A stretch of DNA of 63,186 nt, from assembly GCA_964486555.1 (NCBI GenBank), contig CAZANP010000002.1, positions 1 to 63,186 on the forward strand, written 5' to 3'. The stretch is from 4484-232 sp964486555 (GTDB lineage Bacteria > Thermotogota > Thermotogae > Thermotogales > Thermotogaceae). The notes beneath the pieces were generated by a model. The model saw only the letters and a program-made list of their open reading frames with translations. It was not told the origin of the DNA and searched no databases. This document shows, piece by piece, positions 6,965 through 15,587 of the stretch (positions are counted from its first letter, which is position 1; every line of letters begins with the position of its first letter). Made by a program: the position numbers and the translations under genes.

Positions 6965-8239
6965 TTGCTGACATTCAAAGATGTGGAAAATTTTCTGTTA
7001 TGCCCCAGAAGGTATTACTTCAGAGTTTACAGAGAGAATGAGGAGAAAGATCTTCAGGAGATGGGAGATTTTGAGGTTGCGCATCACGATCCCGATGTGA
7101 CTCGGGAATTGTTGAGAATGGGATTTTCTGTTCTCCAGCCGGCGGAAATTTTCGAAGTTTTTGGAGAAACATTGTTAGCGCAGCCCGATCTGATAGTGAA
7201 AGAGGGCGACGGTTGGCGAATAATCGTCCACAAGAAGGCCAAAAATTTCAAGAGAAAATACATTTTGGAAGCGGCTTTTCACGGATATGTCTTTTCCTCT
7301 AAAGGTTGGCACGTTAAGGACGTTGTCTTCATATCACCGTTTTTCAAAATCTCCGTTGATTGGAGAGAAGGTGTGGAATCGCTGTTTTCGGTTCTTCAAG
7401 CCATCTCGGCTTTAACAGAACCTCCAGATCCTATCCCATCGAGAATATGCCGGAATTGCCCCATTCGGGATGAGTGTTCGAGTATTCTCATTGAGAAAGG
7501 CGATCTGAGGGCAATACACGGAGTTGGAGACAGAACGATAGAAGAATTGAAAGAATTGGGAATAAAGAACCTATGGGAGCTTTCAGAAGTATCTGAGAGT
7601 CTTCTTGCAAAGCATTTCGGACATGAAAGGGGAAGAAGATTGAAGAAGATGGCAGAAGCTCTGGTTGAGAAAAAACCCGTGTTTTTCGGAAAGATACCTG
7701 AGATACCTGAAGGTATAGTTCTGGATATGGAAAGTTATCCGGCAGGAGATATAGATTTTCTCTACGGATTTTTGGAAGGAGAGAGGTACGTACCATTTTT
7801 TGTGAACACACCTGTTGATGTCAAAGAAACGTTTTTCAAGGTTCTTGAGTACCTAGAGAGTAGGGAAGGCCCCATATATCATTACCATGGGTTCGAACCG
7901 GGAAGGTTTAAGAACCTGCTGTTGAGGTTCAAACTCGATCCTAGAAAGTTCTCAAAACTGCTCAAACGTTTCACCGATGTCTATACCCTTCTTTCAAATA
8001 CCGTTGCATTGCCTGTCACATCGTACTCACTGAAGGTTGTAGGGAAATGGCTAGGTTACAAGTGGAGAGTAAACCTTGCAGGTTCCACCGTCATATCACA
8101 TTATGAAAAATGGCTCAAAACGGGCATGAAAAAGTATCTGGAAGAGATATTGATGTACAACGAAGACGATGTCAGGGCGACGAAGAAAATTCTGGACTTT
8201 CTCAAGGAACAGGCTCCCAAAGCCCAAAGCCTATCCTGA
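6965..8239 (+). CDS. TM0106-type RecB-like nuclease with RNase H-like domain
   Basis: A 424-residue two-domain protein of the TIGR03491 type. The N-terminal half resembles Cas4/RecB PD-(D/E)XK nucleases and holds four cysteines for an Fe-S cluster: one in FLLCPRRYYFR and three in CRNCPIRDEC. The expected acid-x-Lys motif reads IIVHKKAKN, so the nuclease acid seems absent. A helix-hairpin-helix follows (IHGVGDRTIEELKELGI). The C-terminal half looks like a DEDD exonuclease fold: VLDMESYP, YHGFEPGRF, a middle Asp in FTDVYTLL, and YNEDDVRATKKIL. The start is TTG at 6965 after GGAGGG. It follows cysK by 13 bases. Function is DNA or RNA processing by inference only. Confidence 0.8.
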   Translation: MLTFKDVENFLLCPRRYYFRVYRENEEKDLQEMGDFEVAHHDPDVTRELLRMGFSVLQPAEIFEVFGETLLAQPDLIVKEGDGWRIIVHKKAKNFKRKYILEAAFHGYVFSSKGWHVKDVVFISPFFKISVDWREGVESLFSVLQAISALTEPPDPIPSRICRNCPIRDECSSILIEKGDLRAIHGVGDRTIEELKELGIKNLWELSEVSESLLAKHFGHERGRRLKKMAEALVEKKPVFFGKIPEIPEGIVLDMESYPAGDIDFLYGFLEGERYVPFFVNTPVDVKETFFKVLEYLESREGPIYHYHGFEPGRFKNLLLRFKLDPRKFSKLLKRFTDVYTLLSNTVALPVTSYSLKVVGKWLGYKWRVNLAGSTVISHYEKWLKTGMKKYLEEILMYNEDDVRATKKILDFLKEQAPKAQSLS

Positions 8240-8762
8240 TTCCTCCAAAAAGGTATGTAACTTCCAAAAAGAGCTTATCTTTGAACGATCTCCCGCCAGG
8301 TGGCGGAATGTAGTATCTGAACCTTGCGTACACATTCCTTTTGGCATTGAAGTTTCCACTTACAGGCATCCATAACCCCACCGATAGGTCGAAATTTTCT
8401 CGAGCGAATTGAGACACAACACCTAATCCGAAATCCGCACTCCAAGAGGTATCCGTTGATCCTTCTTCAGGGTAGTTATCGTAATGCGCAACGAAAAGGG
8501 GCCCAAATTTTAAATTCCCCACATCGAAGTTCATAGAGGTTGTGAACTTGAAATCATACAGATCCACAGGGCTCGCACTTCCAGAGATCTCTTTGTTCAA
8601 ATCGAAGGATAGATATCCGAGAGCTTCAAAATTTCTCTCCGAAAATCCTAGCCCAAAACTCCATCCCGCATTTTCGAGTAGGCTGTAACCTCCTGATATG
8701 AAGATACCCATCGAAAAGATCGAACAGCTCAAAATCATTATGAACAAGGTAAGATATTTCAA
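8202..8762 (-). CDS. putative outer-membrane beta-barrel protein with signal peptide
   Basis: From a TTG at 8762, eight to ten bases after the GAGGTG SD, the 186-residue product begins MKYLTLFIMILSCSIFSMG, a plain signal peptide. The rest alternates polar and aromatic residues in strand-like runs such as GWSFGLGFSERNFEALGYLSF and ends in a strand with aromatic residues (IRIGFGLWEPVP). That suggests a small outer-sheath barrel. No family is recognised. It directly follows the nucleoside-type permease genes on the same strand, so it may be co-transcribed and help solutes across the toga; that is inference. Its 3' end overlaps the convergent nuclease gene by 38 bp. Confidence 0.65.
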   Translation of the reverse strand: MKYLTLFIMILSCSIFSMGIFISGGYSLLENAGWSFGLGFSERNFEALGYLSFDLNKEISGSASPVDLYDFKFTTSMNFDVGNLKFGPLFVAHYDNYPEEGSTDTSWSADFGLGVVSQFARENFDLSVGLWMPVSGNFNAKRNVYARFRYYIPPPGGRSFKDKLFLEVTYLFGGIRIGFGLWEPVP

Positions 8763-8772
8763 AGCGATCACC

Positions 8773-9732
8773 TCACTCGCTCTTTTCGTATGGTATACCA
8801 TCGGCCGCAGGTGGCCTGGTCTTTCCAATGAGTCCTGCTACGACAACCAAGGTCACTATGAACGGGAACATGTTGAAAAGAGGCTTTGTCGTGGCTGGAA
8901 CATGGAGTATGGGACTGCTTTGAAGTTGATTGGCCATAGCCTCTGAAACACCAAAGAGAAGACTTGCCCACATGGCACCTATTGGATTCCAGTTTCCAAG
9001 TATCATGGCAGCTAGTGCTATGAAACCTCTGCCTCCCGTCATGAGTTCTCTGAAGTTACCAACCTCTCCGACCGAAAGGAAAGATCCACCAAGGCTTGCC
9101 ATGACACCACTCATTATCACGCCGAAGTATCTTATACCGTAAACGTTTATACCGAGAGTATCCGCTGATTCGGGATTTTCACCAACAGCTCTCATCCTGA
9201 GACCCAGAGTTGTTTTGTAAAGGAGGAACCACGTTGCAAAGACCGAAGCGAAGGCAACTATCACAAGGGGATTTATCTGACCGATGGCTTGTCCTAAAAA
9301 CGGTATCTTGTACAATCCTGGGATCTTTATCTCTGCTATCTTACCAACGTAATCGGTTTGCCCTGGCTGGCCGAATATGGGTTCCATCAGAAATCCCGTT
9401 ACGCCCTGAGCTATGAGTATCAGTGCCGCACCACTGACTATCTGATTTCCACACCACTTTATACTCGCCCATGCATGAAGCCAGGCCATACCCATCCCTA
9501 TTGGTATAGCGAGGAAAACTCCAAGCCATGGGCTCCCCGTTATTTGAGTGAAGACCACCGAAAAGAAAGCACCCATCAGCATGATACCTTCCAGTGCGAT
9601 GTTCACAACACCTGTCGTTTCGCTGAACACACCACCAAGGGAAGCAAATATCAAAGGAGCTGAAGCTGTGAGTGTTATCTTGTAAAACTGAGGATTGGTG
9701 AATATATCGAAGAGGGCCTCTATGAATCTCAA
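8773..9732 (-). CDS. ABC transporter permease, nucleoside/BMP type (second subunit)
   Basis: A 319-residue permease of the BPD_transp_2 (RbsC-like) family, with about eight to nine membrane segments. Landmarks are GVFSETTGVVNIALEGIMLMGAF near residues 34-56, the conserved cytoplasmic loop GLRMRAVGENPESADTLGIN near 192-211, and a C-terminal helix FIVTLVVVAGL. It pairs with the permease just upstream (ATGA overlap) and matches the shorter permease of NupPQ/RnsCD-type nucleoside importers. Substrate is most likely purine nucleosides by family, not shown by sequence. Confidence 0.9.
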   Translation of the reverse strand: MRFIEALFDIFTNPQFYKITLTASAPLIFASLGGVFSETTGVVNIALEGIMLMGAFFSVVFTQITGSPWLGVFLAIPIGMGMAWLHAWASIKWCGNQIVSGAALILIAQGVTGFLMEPIFGQPGQTDYVGKIAEIKIPGLYKIPFLGQAIGQINPLVIVAFASVFATWFLLYKTTLGLRMRAVGENPESADTLGINVYGIRYFGVIMSGVMASLGGSFLSVGEVGNFRELMTGGRGFIALAAMILGNWNPIGAMWASLLFGVSEAMANQLQSSPILHVPATTKPLFNMFPFIVTLVVVAGLIGKTRPPAADGIPYEKSE

Positions 9733-10772
9733 GATCTCACCTTCTTTTTCCTTATGAGGATAGTTCTGACTATTCTATCCGCCGCTACCAGGAAGATCAC
9801 TATACCTTGAACGATCATTATTATGTGCTTTGGAACACCAACGAATTGCATCTCGTTTGATCCCGTTCTAAGCGAGGCCATAAGAAACGCTGCGAACATT
9901 ATACCTATAGGATGGTTCTGCCCAATCAAGGCAACTGAAATACCATCGAACCCCTTTCCCCCTGAAAGCGTTCCTAAGAATCTATGGTGAACTCCCATCA
10001 CTTCCAGAGCTCCTGCAAGACCAGCGAGAGCCCCGCTTATCGCCATAGACATCGTGATGTTCTTTGATATACTTATACCACCGTATTCAGCAGCGTATGG
10101 ATTGAAACCAGCTGCTTTCACCTCATAGCCAGTTGTTGTCTTTTCCAAAATTATGTACATGATTATTGCCGCAACGATGGCTATTATTATCCCAGAAGTC
10201 ATCTCAGTTGCTCCTATGGTGAGAAGAGGTGGAAGCTTTGCAGATTCGGCGATCTCCGGGCTTTTAGGAGTACCTGACCCCACTGCAAGAGGCTCTGTAA
10301 CCATATAGGATGAAAGGTACGTTGCGATCCAGTTGAGCATGATGGTTGAAACAACTTCATGAGCTCCCGTCTTTGCTTTCAGATACCCTGCAATCGCTGC
10401 CCATCCAGCTCCTGCCAACATACCGATTAGCATGGTAACGGGTATCGCTATGACCGGTGGAACTCCCCCAAGGTTTATACCGACCACCGTCGCGATGAGA
10501 GCCCCCATTATCATCTGCCCTTCTGCCCCTATGTTGAAAACGCCGGCTCTAAATCCAAAGCCCACGGCAAGTCCTGTGAGTATCAAAGGAGTCGTTTTTA
10601 TTATCGTGTCAGCGATAGCCTGTCTTCCTCCAAAAGCCCCCTTTATCAAGGCTTCATAAGCCACTATGGGATTCTTTCCTATGAGAAGTATCACGACAGA
10701 GGCTATCATTAATGCGAGTATCACGGCCGCTACAGGTACTACAAAGGACCAGATACGAGAGTCAGGTCTCAT
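9729..10772 (-). CDS. ABC transporter permease, nucleoside/BMP type (first subunit)
   Basis: A 347-residue inner-membrane permease with multiple hydrophobic helices. It has the family segment AVGFGFRAGVFNIGAEGQMIMGAL near 70-93 and the loop EVKAAGFNPYAAEYGGI near 225-240 that contacts the ATPase. It overlaps the ATPase gene by four bases at its start and the second permease at its end. Gene order substrate-binding protein, dual ATPase, long permease, short permease is that of bacterial nucleoside importers (BmpA-NupABC class). Confidence 0.9.
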   Translation of the reverse strand: MRPDSRIWSFVVPVAAVILALMIASVVILLIGKNPIVAYEALIKGAFGGRQAIADTIIKTTPLILTGLAVGFGFRAGVFNIGAEGQMIMGALIATVVGINLGGVPPVIAIPVTMLIGMLAGAGWAAIAGYLKAKTGAHEVVSTIMLNWIATYLSSYMVTEPLAVGSGTPKSPEIAESAKLPPLLTIGATEMTSGIIIAIVAAIIMYIILEKTTTGYEVKAAGFNPYAAEYGGISISKNITMSMAISGALAGLAGALEVMGVHHRFLGTLSGGKGFDGISVALIGQNHPIGIMFAAFLMASLRTGSNEMQFVGVPKHIIMIVQGIVIFLVAADRIVRTILIRKKKVRS

Positions 10773-12298
10773 CTTTCTACCTCCTCCAACCTGTGACCTG
10801 CCATCATGAGTCCCACTTTTTCGAAGGTGGTTTCCTCAGGTCTGGTCTCTCCCATTATCTCTCCTTCGTATATAACCAGAATTCTATCACTCAAGGAGAA
10901 TATCTCCTCCAATTCCATGGATATCAGAAGTATCCCAACGTTTCTCGCCCTCATCTTGAGGATGGTCTTGTGAATGAACTCTATGGCTCCCACGTCCAGC
11001 CCTCGAGTCGGCTGAGAAACGACCATGAACTTGGGTTCATGACTCAATTCTCTCGCCACAACTATCTTCTGCTGATTCCCTCCCGAGAAATTTCCTCCAA
11101 GCATCTCGGGCTTTCTCGGTCTTATATCGAACTCTTCGAAAAGATCTCTTGCGTTTTTAAGTATGAATCTCTTATTCAAAAAGTTGTTTTCAGAGAATGG
11201 GAATCTGTGATGCTTTCCAAGGATGAGGTTGTAATACGCAGGATATTCGACAATCAGACCATGTTTTAAACGGTCTTCTGGGATGTGGGCCATACCCATG
11301 TCTCTAAGTTCCCTGGGTGAAAATCCCGTCACATCGATACCGTCGAATATTATTTTCCCTTTCTCTACCTTTCTCAGCCCGGTTATGGCTTCAACGAGTT
11401 CTGTCTGCCCGTTACCCGCAACTCCGGCTATTCCAACAATCTCTCCTTTTCTGACTTTCAAAGAAACTCCTTTGACGGCATCCAATCCCCTGTTGTCTTT
11501 AACCCAAAGGTCTTTTATCTCAAAAACCACATCACCTGGCTCTTTACTTTCCTTTTCAACCCTCAAAACCACGTCCCTTCCCACCATCAACCTCGCTATC
11601 TCTTTAGGGTTCGTCTCCGATGTTTTCAATCTTCCCGTGACTTTCCCAAGCCTCATGACGGTCACGTTGTCGGATATCTCCATAACTTCGTTCAATTTGT
11701 GCGATATGAATATGATGGTCTTTCCAGATTTTTTGAGTCTCCTCAATATTTCAAAGAGCTCTTCCGTTTCCTGGGGGGTCAAAACAGCCGTCGGCTCATC
11801 CAATATCAGTATTTCAGCTCCTCTATAGAGTGTCTTTATTATCTCGACTCTCTGTTGCATACCAACGGGAATATCCTCGATCTTCGCATCCACATCCACA
11901 AGTAATCCGTATTTCTCTGAAAGATCCTTCACCACTTTTCTTGCTTCGTTCAGATCAAATAAGAAACCTTTTTTTGTTTCTGATCCCAAAACGACGTTCT
12001 CCGCAACCGTCAGATTATCAACGAGCATGAAATGCTGGTGGACCATACCTATACCATGTTCTATCGCCTCTCTTGGCCCTTTAAAATGGACTTTCTTACC
12101 GAAGATATATATTTCCCCTTCATCCGGGTGAAGAAGACCGTACAGTTGATTCATCAGTGTGGTTTTTCCAGCGCCGTTCTCACCAACGATCGCATGGATC
12201 TCCCCCTTCTCGACGAAGAGATCCACATGATCGTTGGCAAGAACCCCAGGAAACCTTTTGGTAATTCCTTTCATCACAACTGCGTACTCTTTATCCAA
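10769..12298 (-). CDS. ABC transporter ATP-binding protein with two nucleotide-binding domains
   Basis: A 509-residue cytoplasmic ATPase of the RbsA/NupA type. The first domain has Walker A GENGAGKTT, signature VGMQQRVEI and Walker B ILILDEPTAVLTP. The second has a degenerate Walker A GVAGNGQTELVE lacking the Lys, signature FSGGNQQKIVVARE and MVVSQPTRGLDVG. That asymmetry is normal for this class, where one site does most of the hydrolysis. It lies 42 bases after bmpA, beyond a strong hairpin (12312-12337), which probably lowers its expression relative to the binding protein. Confidence 0.94.
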   Translation of the reverse strand: MDKEYAVVMKGITKRFPGVLANDHVDLFVEKGEIHAIVGENGAGKTTLMNQLYGLLHPDEGEIYIFGKKVHFKGPREAIEHGIGMVHQHFMLVDNLTVAENVVLGSETKKGFLFDLNEARKVVKDLSEKYGLLVDVDAKIEDIPVGMQQRVEIIKTLYRGAEILILDEPTAVLTPQETEELFEILRRLKKSGKTIIFISHKLNEVMEISDNVTVMRLGKVTGRLKTSETNPKEIARLMVGRDVVLRVEKESKEPGDVVFEIKDLWVKDNRGLDAVKGVSLKVRKGEIVGIAGVAGNGQTELVEAITGLRKVEKGKIIFDGIDVTGFSPRELRDMGMAHIPEDRLKHGLIVEYPAYYNLILGKHHRFPFSENNFLNKRFILKNARDLFEEFDIRPRKPEMLGGNFSGGNQQKIVVARELSHEPKFMVVSQPTRGLDVGAIEFIHKTILKMRARNVGILLISMELEEIFSLSDRILVIYEGEIMGETRPEETTFEKVGLMMAGHRLEEVER

Positions 12299-12311
12299 CT
12301 CGATCCCTCCT

Positions 12312-12337
12312 AAAGAGGGGGGATATCCCCCCTCTTT
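12312..12337 (-). terminator. perfect palindromic hairpin between bmpA and the ATPase gene
   Basis: A 26-base perfect palindrome with arms AAAGAGGGGGGAT and ATCCCCCCTCTTT starts three bases after the bmpA stop. There is only TTT after the stem on the minus strand, so it is better read as a partial terminator or 3'-end-stabilising hairpin than as a full stop. Such hairpins after the binding-protein gene are common in ABC operons and raise its level over the membrane parts. Confidence 0.75.
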
Positions 12338-12340
12338 GTA

Positions 12341-13420
12341 TCAGAATGGGAATTCCACTTTCGGAACTTCGAAGGCGTCGAGTTTCTCTTGAGTGTCAGG
12401 AATGACGAATTTTCCTTCTTTTATGAGTTTCTCAAGGTAAACAAGTTCTGCTACAACCCTGTTGGGAACGATTCCTTTCGTGTACTTCATCGGGCTTATC
12501 CCAACACCGTCTTCTTTTAATCCGAGTACCTTGTGGCCTCCTTCGAAGGTTCCTTCATAGGCCCATTTGACGGCGTAATAGGAAGCCATATCGACTCTCT
12601 TCATGGCGCTACAGAGGACAGCACCGGGTGCCATGTAATCCTGATCTGCATCGACACCGATCGCGAAGAATCCTTTTCCGTGTTCAACGTAGTAATCTAT
12701 GAGCTTGTCGAGATCACTCGTTCCAGCGAGAGCTGAGAATTTTTCTTTGGCTGCTTCTATAACGCCGTTTCCACAGGCACCGGATGCGTGGAAAACGATA
12801 TCTGCACCCTGTGCAAACTGTGACATGGCAAGGTCCTTTCCCTTTTTCGGATCCTCGAAGTCGTTCGTGTAGCCTTTCAGAATCTTCACAGGTTTCTTGT
12901 GAAGGACAGAATAAGTTTTAACACCGGCTTCGTAACCGTATCTGAATCTTTCAACTGGCGGTATGGGAATTCCACCAACGAATCCAACGATGTTGGTTTT
13001 CGTCATGGCAGCTGCCACGTATCCCACGAGAAACGCGGTTTCCTGTTCTTTGAAAGTGAAGGTCAGAACGTTGGGGAGTTCCTGTCCTTCTGGAGGAACT
13101 ATATCTATTCCCACGAAGTAAGTGTCTGGATACTGTTTTGCAACTTTGAACAGGGCATCCGTCATCATGAAACCAACGGCAAATACCACATCAGCTTTCT
13201 CGGCAGCTTTACTCAGGTTTGGTATGTAGTCAGCTTGTTCGTAAGACTGAATGACTTCTTTCTCAATACCGAGTTCTTCAGCAGCTTTTACGATACCAGC
13301 CCAGGTTCCATCGTTGAAAGATTTGTCTCCCAAGCCTCCTATGTCGGTAACCATTATGACTTTGAAGGGAAACAGTGTCACTGCCAGAGCAATGAAAAGT
13401 ACCAATAAAAGCTTCCTCAT
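12341..13420 (-). CDS. bmpA: BMP family substrate-binding protein, nucleoside-type
   Basis: A 359-residue periplasmic binding protein of the Bmp/PnrA family. It begins with a signal peptide (MRKLLLVLFIALAVTLFPF) without a lipobox Cys, then VIMVTDIGGLGDKSFNDGTWAG, the ligand-site region of the family. Other landmarks are VVFAVGFMMTDALFKVAKQYPDTYFVGID, ADIVFHASGACGNGVIEAAKE and FAIGVDADQDYMAPG. The start follows GAAGGAGGTGTGAACCC. Homologues bind purine nucleosides. It would be a soluble or sheath-retained receptor here, since no lipid anchor is predicted. Confidence 0.92.
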   Translation of the reverse strand: MRKLLLVLFIALAVTLFPFKVIMVTDIGGLGDKSFNDGTWAGIVKAAEELGIEKEVIQSYEQADYIPNLSKAAEKADVVFAVGFMMTDALFKVAKQYPDTYFVGIDIVPPEGQELPNVLTFTFKEQETAFLVGYVAAAMTKTNIVGFVGGIPIPPVERFRYGYEAGVKTYSVLHKKPVKILKGYTNDFEDPKKGKDLAMSQFAQGADIVFHASGACGNGVIEAAKEKFSALAGTSDLDKLIDYYVEHGKGFFAIGVDADQDYMAPGAVLCSAMKRVDMASYYAVKWAYEGTFEGGHKVLGLKEDGVGISPMKYTKGIVPNRVVAELVYLEKLIKEGKFVIPDTQEKLDAFEVPKVEFPF

Positions 13421-13424
13421 GGGT

Positions 13425-15347
13425 TCACACCTCCTTCTTTAGTATTCCGTATATCGTAAGAAGAGTGAGAAGAATCACCAAAATTTCCACACCGAAATTA
13501 TAAATTGCATTCGTCGTTATTTCTATATCCTTTATACCCATCTGGACGAATATGGATACTTTTTCATGGCCTATCATGGATAGGACGGCGAGCACTGAAG
13601 CCAAAACTGTCGATGGTAAAACCATGATCCATTTCTTCGTCACGGAGAAAAGGAAAAGAAGCATGAATATCAGCATGAGAGCGAGCCCTTTTTTCGTCTG
13701 ATAACTCCAAAGATCGGGTATTTCACTCGATACATCTTTTTTGAAAATATCCTTTATATCCTCATAAACAGGCCTCATGACACTGACTCTAGTGAAGGAA
13801 TTTTCAACGTAATCTTCTAAATCTTTGACGAACTGTGCCGCTGAATAAGTCGTTATTTTCTTCAAGAATTTTTTCAGTTCTTTCAATTTTCTCTCTGCTT
13901 TCTTCTCCCTTGTGGCCTCGTTTAGAAGATATTCATTTATCTTTTCTCCTTGTTCCTTGAATATCTTTCTTCTCTCATCAAAACTTCTGTGGGAGTAGAA
14001 ATCGGAAAACGATGGGGTGGTTATGAACAGTCTATCCTGAAAGACTTCGACATTTTCTACTGCTTCGACTTCCTTCAGTTTGTTAAGGAAATTGGCAAGA
14101 TCCTCCACCAGAAACTTCGTTTCTTCCCTGCTTGCAAGGAGAGCCGATGTCAGAGAAGTGCTGATCTTCTTGAAAGGGGAATTCTCATTTAGATAAACAT
14201 CTTTTTTCAGAAAACCGTAGTAAGGGGAGCTAAGAAAATCTTGATTTTTACTCATCGACAGTTCCTCCACATCGATATACCTCGGGAAGAACACGAGTAC
14301 TATGAAGGCAACACCAAGGATGGATAAGTAAACATCCATTCTTCTCTTTCTCGTGAAAGACCTCTTCACTGATATCAGCAGGGCGAAGGAAAAACCAAAG
14401 AAGATCAACATCGTGTAGACCATCGTATCGGTGTACGCGGTGGAATTGTAGAGAAAGTACAAAAACCATGTTTCGACCAGCAAAATAGCAAGAAATACAG
14501 GTACGCGAATCTTCCTCAGAAAGATCGCAAAACAAACCGCGATACCGTATATCAAATATCTGAACCAAAAGATGTTCCTCTTCTTTGGAATCAGATCAAC
14601 CGCTTCTTTCGCCACGCGATTCTGCAAATTTGAAATCTCTTCATTCAGAAATCTCCATAGATAAAGAGCTTTCGTGTTGAGAAATCTGTTCAGGGATGGT
14701 AGATCTTTGGGGGGATTCTCTTTGACACTATTCAATATACTCGAGATCTCTTTCTCTATCTTCTCTGAGAAGAAGAAATCCATCTCTTTCAGAACATCGG
14801 GCGGTATTTCCTTCTTCGTCTGTTTGTAGCCAAGATCCATCCTTTGGATATTGATGATCTTGGGAGGAGGTTCGTCGTATACTCCTAAATAATACCCCAA
14901 GATCCATTTGAAGAAATTTCTTGAATACTTTCTAAGATAGGATTTATACTCCTCAAAGAACTTGTTAAAAGCGGGATTCTTCTTTATAGAGCTTTCTGAA
15001 AGGTTCTTATTCATCATGTCCGATAGTACATAGCAAAGAAAAAGGGAAACGGCAAGTTTATGCTCTCGATCGATGTCTTTTTGTTCTTCATAGAGTATAA
15101 CTAGAAAATCTCCGACGTTCAATGCGAACTCTCTTCTTTCCACACTTCCTATTAGAAGATGCCTGTAGAACCTGTAGTAACTCAAATCTTTCAGTCGTTT
15201 TTTAACGGTGATAACGAACTGATCCCTCGAATCTGGAGAGTTGTAGTCTTCAACCAAGGACGAAAAAACCTTATAGGCTTCTTCAACATTCAATGAAAAA
15301 GCCATGAGTCCCATCGTTATCATGAAAAATATCAACAGTTTTTTCAT
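13425..15347 (-). CDS. large multi-pass membrane protein of unknown function
   Basis: Starting at MKKLLIFFMITMGLMAFS (15347, after GGGAGG), the product has 640 residues and a signal-like N-terminus. Residues about 20-255 form a charged, helical extracytoplasmic domain. Four hydrophobic helices follow, near FRYLIYGIAVCFAIFL, VFLAILLVETWFLYFLY, MVYTMLIFFGFSFALLISV and LSILGVAFIVLVFFP. Then comes a Lys/Glu-rich coiled-coil-like stretch and three C-terminal helices. I recognise no family. A longer frame is open upstream, but it would run through an intrinsic terminator (15411-15431), so I reject it. It lies five bases before bmpA on the same strand and may belong to that transporter. Confidence 0.7.
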   Translation of the reverse strand: MKKLLIFFMITMGLMAFSLNVEEAYKVFSSLVEDYNSPDSRDQFVITVKKRLKDLSYYRFYRHLLIGSVERREFALNVGDFLVILYEEQKDIDREHKLAVSLFLCYVLSDMMNKNLSESSIKKNPAFNKFFEEYKSYLRKYSRNFFKWILGYYLGVYDEPPPKIINIQRMDLGYKQTKKEIPPDVLKEMDFFFSEKIEKEISSILNSVKENPPKDLPSLNRFLNTKALYLWRFLNEEISNLQNRVAKEAVDLIPKKRNIFWFRYLIYGIAVCFAIFLRKIRVPVFLAILLVETWFLYFLYNSTAYTDTMVYTMLIFFGFSFALLISVKRSFTRKRRMDVYLSILGVAFIVLVFFPRYIDVEELSMSKNQDFLSSPYYGFLKKDVYLNENSPFKKISTSLTSALLASREETKFLVEDLANFLNKLKEVEAVENVEVFQDRLFITTPSFSDFYSHRSFDERRKIFKEQGEKINEYLLNEATREKKAERKLKELKKFLKKITTYSAAQFVKDLEDYVENSFTRVSVMRPVYEDIKDIFKKDVSSEIPDLWSYQTKKGLALMLIFMLLFLFSVTKKWIMVLPSTVLASVLAVLSMIGHEKVSIFVQMGIKDIEITTNAIYNFGVEILVILLTLLTIYGILKKEV

Positions 15348-15410
15348 GAAGAAGGATACCTCCCGGCTGAAGATCCAAATATTAGGATACCAAATTCCAT
15401 CTTTTTTTGA

Positions 15411-15431
15411 AAAAACCGGGGAAAACCCCGG
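15411..15431 (-). terminator. intrinsic terminator between the chromate-transporter and bmp regions
   Basis: On the minus strand the stem CCGGGG-TTTT-CCCCGG (15431 to 15416) is followed by TTTTT and C. It lies 157 bases past the second chr gene and 64 bases before the next start. It either ends the long minus-strand operon from 20151 or ends a short leader RNA that starts at the promoter at 15485-15513. Confidence 0.8.
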
Positions 15432-15484
15432 AGAGGAGAGGAAAGATCGATCTTCACTAACCCCCACGGCGGTCCTTCGAAGAA

Positions 15485-15513
15485 ATTATACAACTTTTCC
15501 TCCACACTACCAA
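15485..15513 (-). promoter_or_regulatory. candidate promoter for a short leader RNA before the bmp-region genes
   Basis: Minus-strand TTGGTA (15508-15513) and a perfect TATAAT (15485-15490) are 17 bases apart. A transcript from about 15478 would meet the terminator at 15411-15431 after roughly 65 bases. It includes the self-complementary segment AAGATCGATCTT. The arrangement suits an attenuated leader or a small RNA. Nothing matches a purine riboswitch core that I know. Confidence 0.5.
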
Positions 15514-15587
15514 ATAATGTGATCATCTACAAACAGTTTAAAACACGAGGTTGGAAGGTTAAAATCATGTGGATTTTTAAAATCATT

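Noticed and set aside
6965..8239. CRISPR Cas4
   Set aside because: Fe-S cysteines and nuclease fold are alike, but the protein has an added DEDD-type domain, no array or other cas gene is near, and the order fits the TM0106 family.
15348..15467. 40-codon N-terminal extension of the large membrane protein
   Set aside because: It would translate an intrinsic terminator, and the signal peptide with its own ribosome site starts at 15347.
15411..15513. Purine riboswitch before the nucleoside-type importer region
   Set aside because: The conserved purine-riboswitch core and its three-way-junction bases are not seen; only a promoter-terminator pair is supported.
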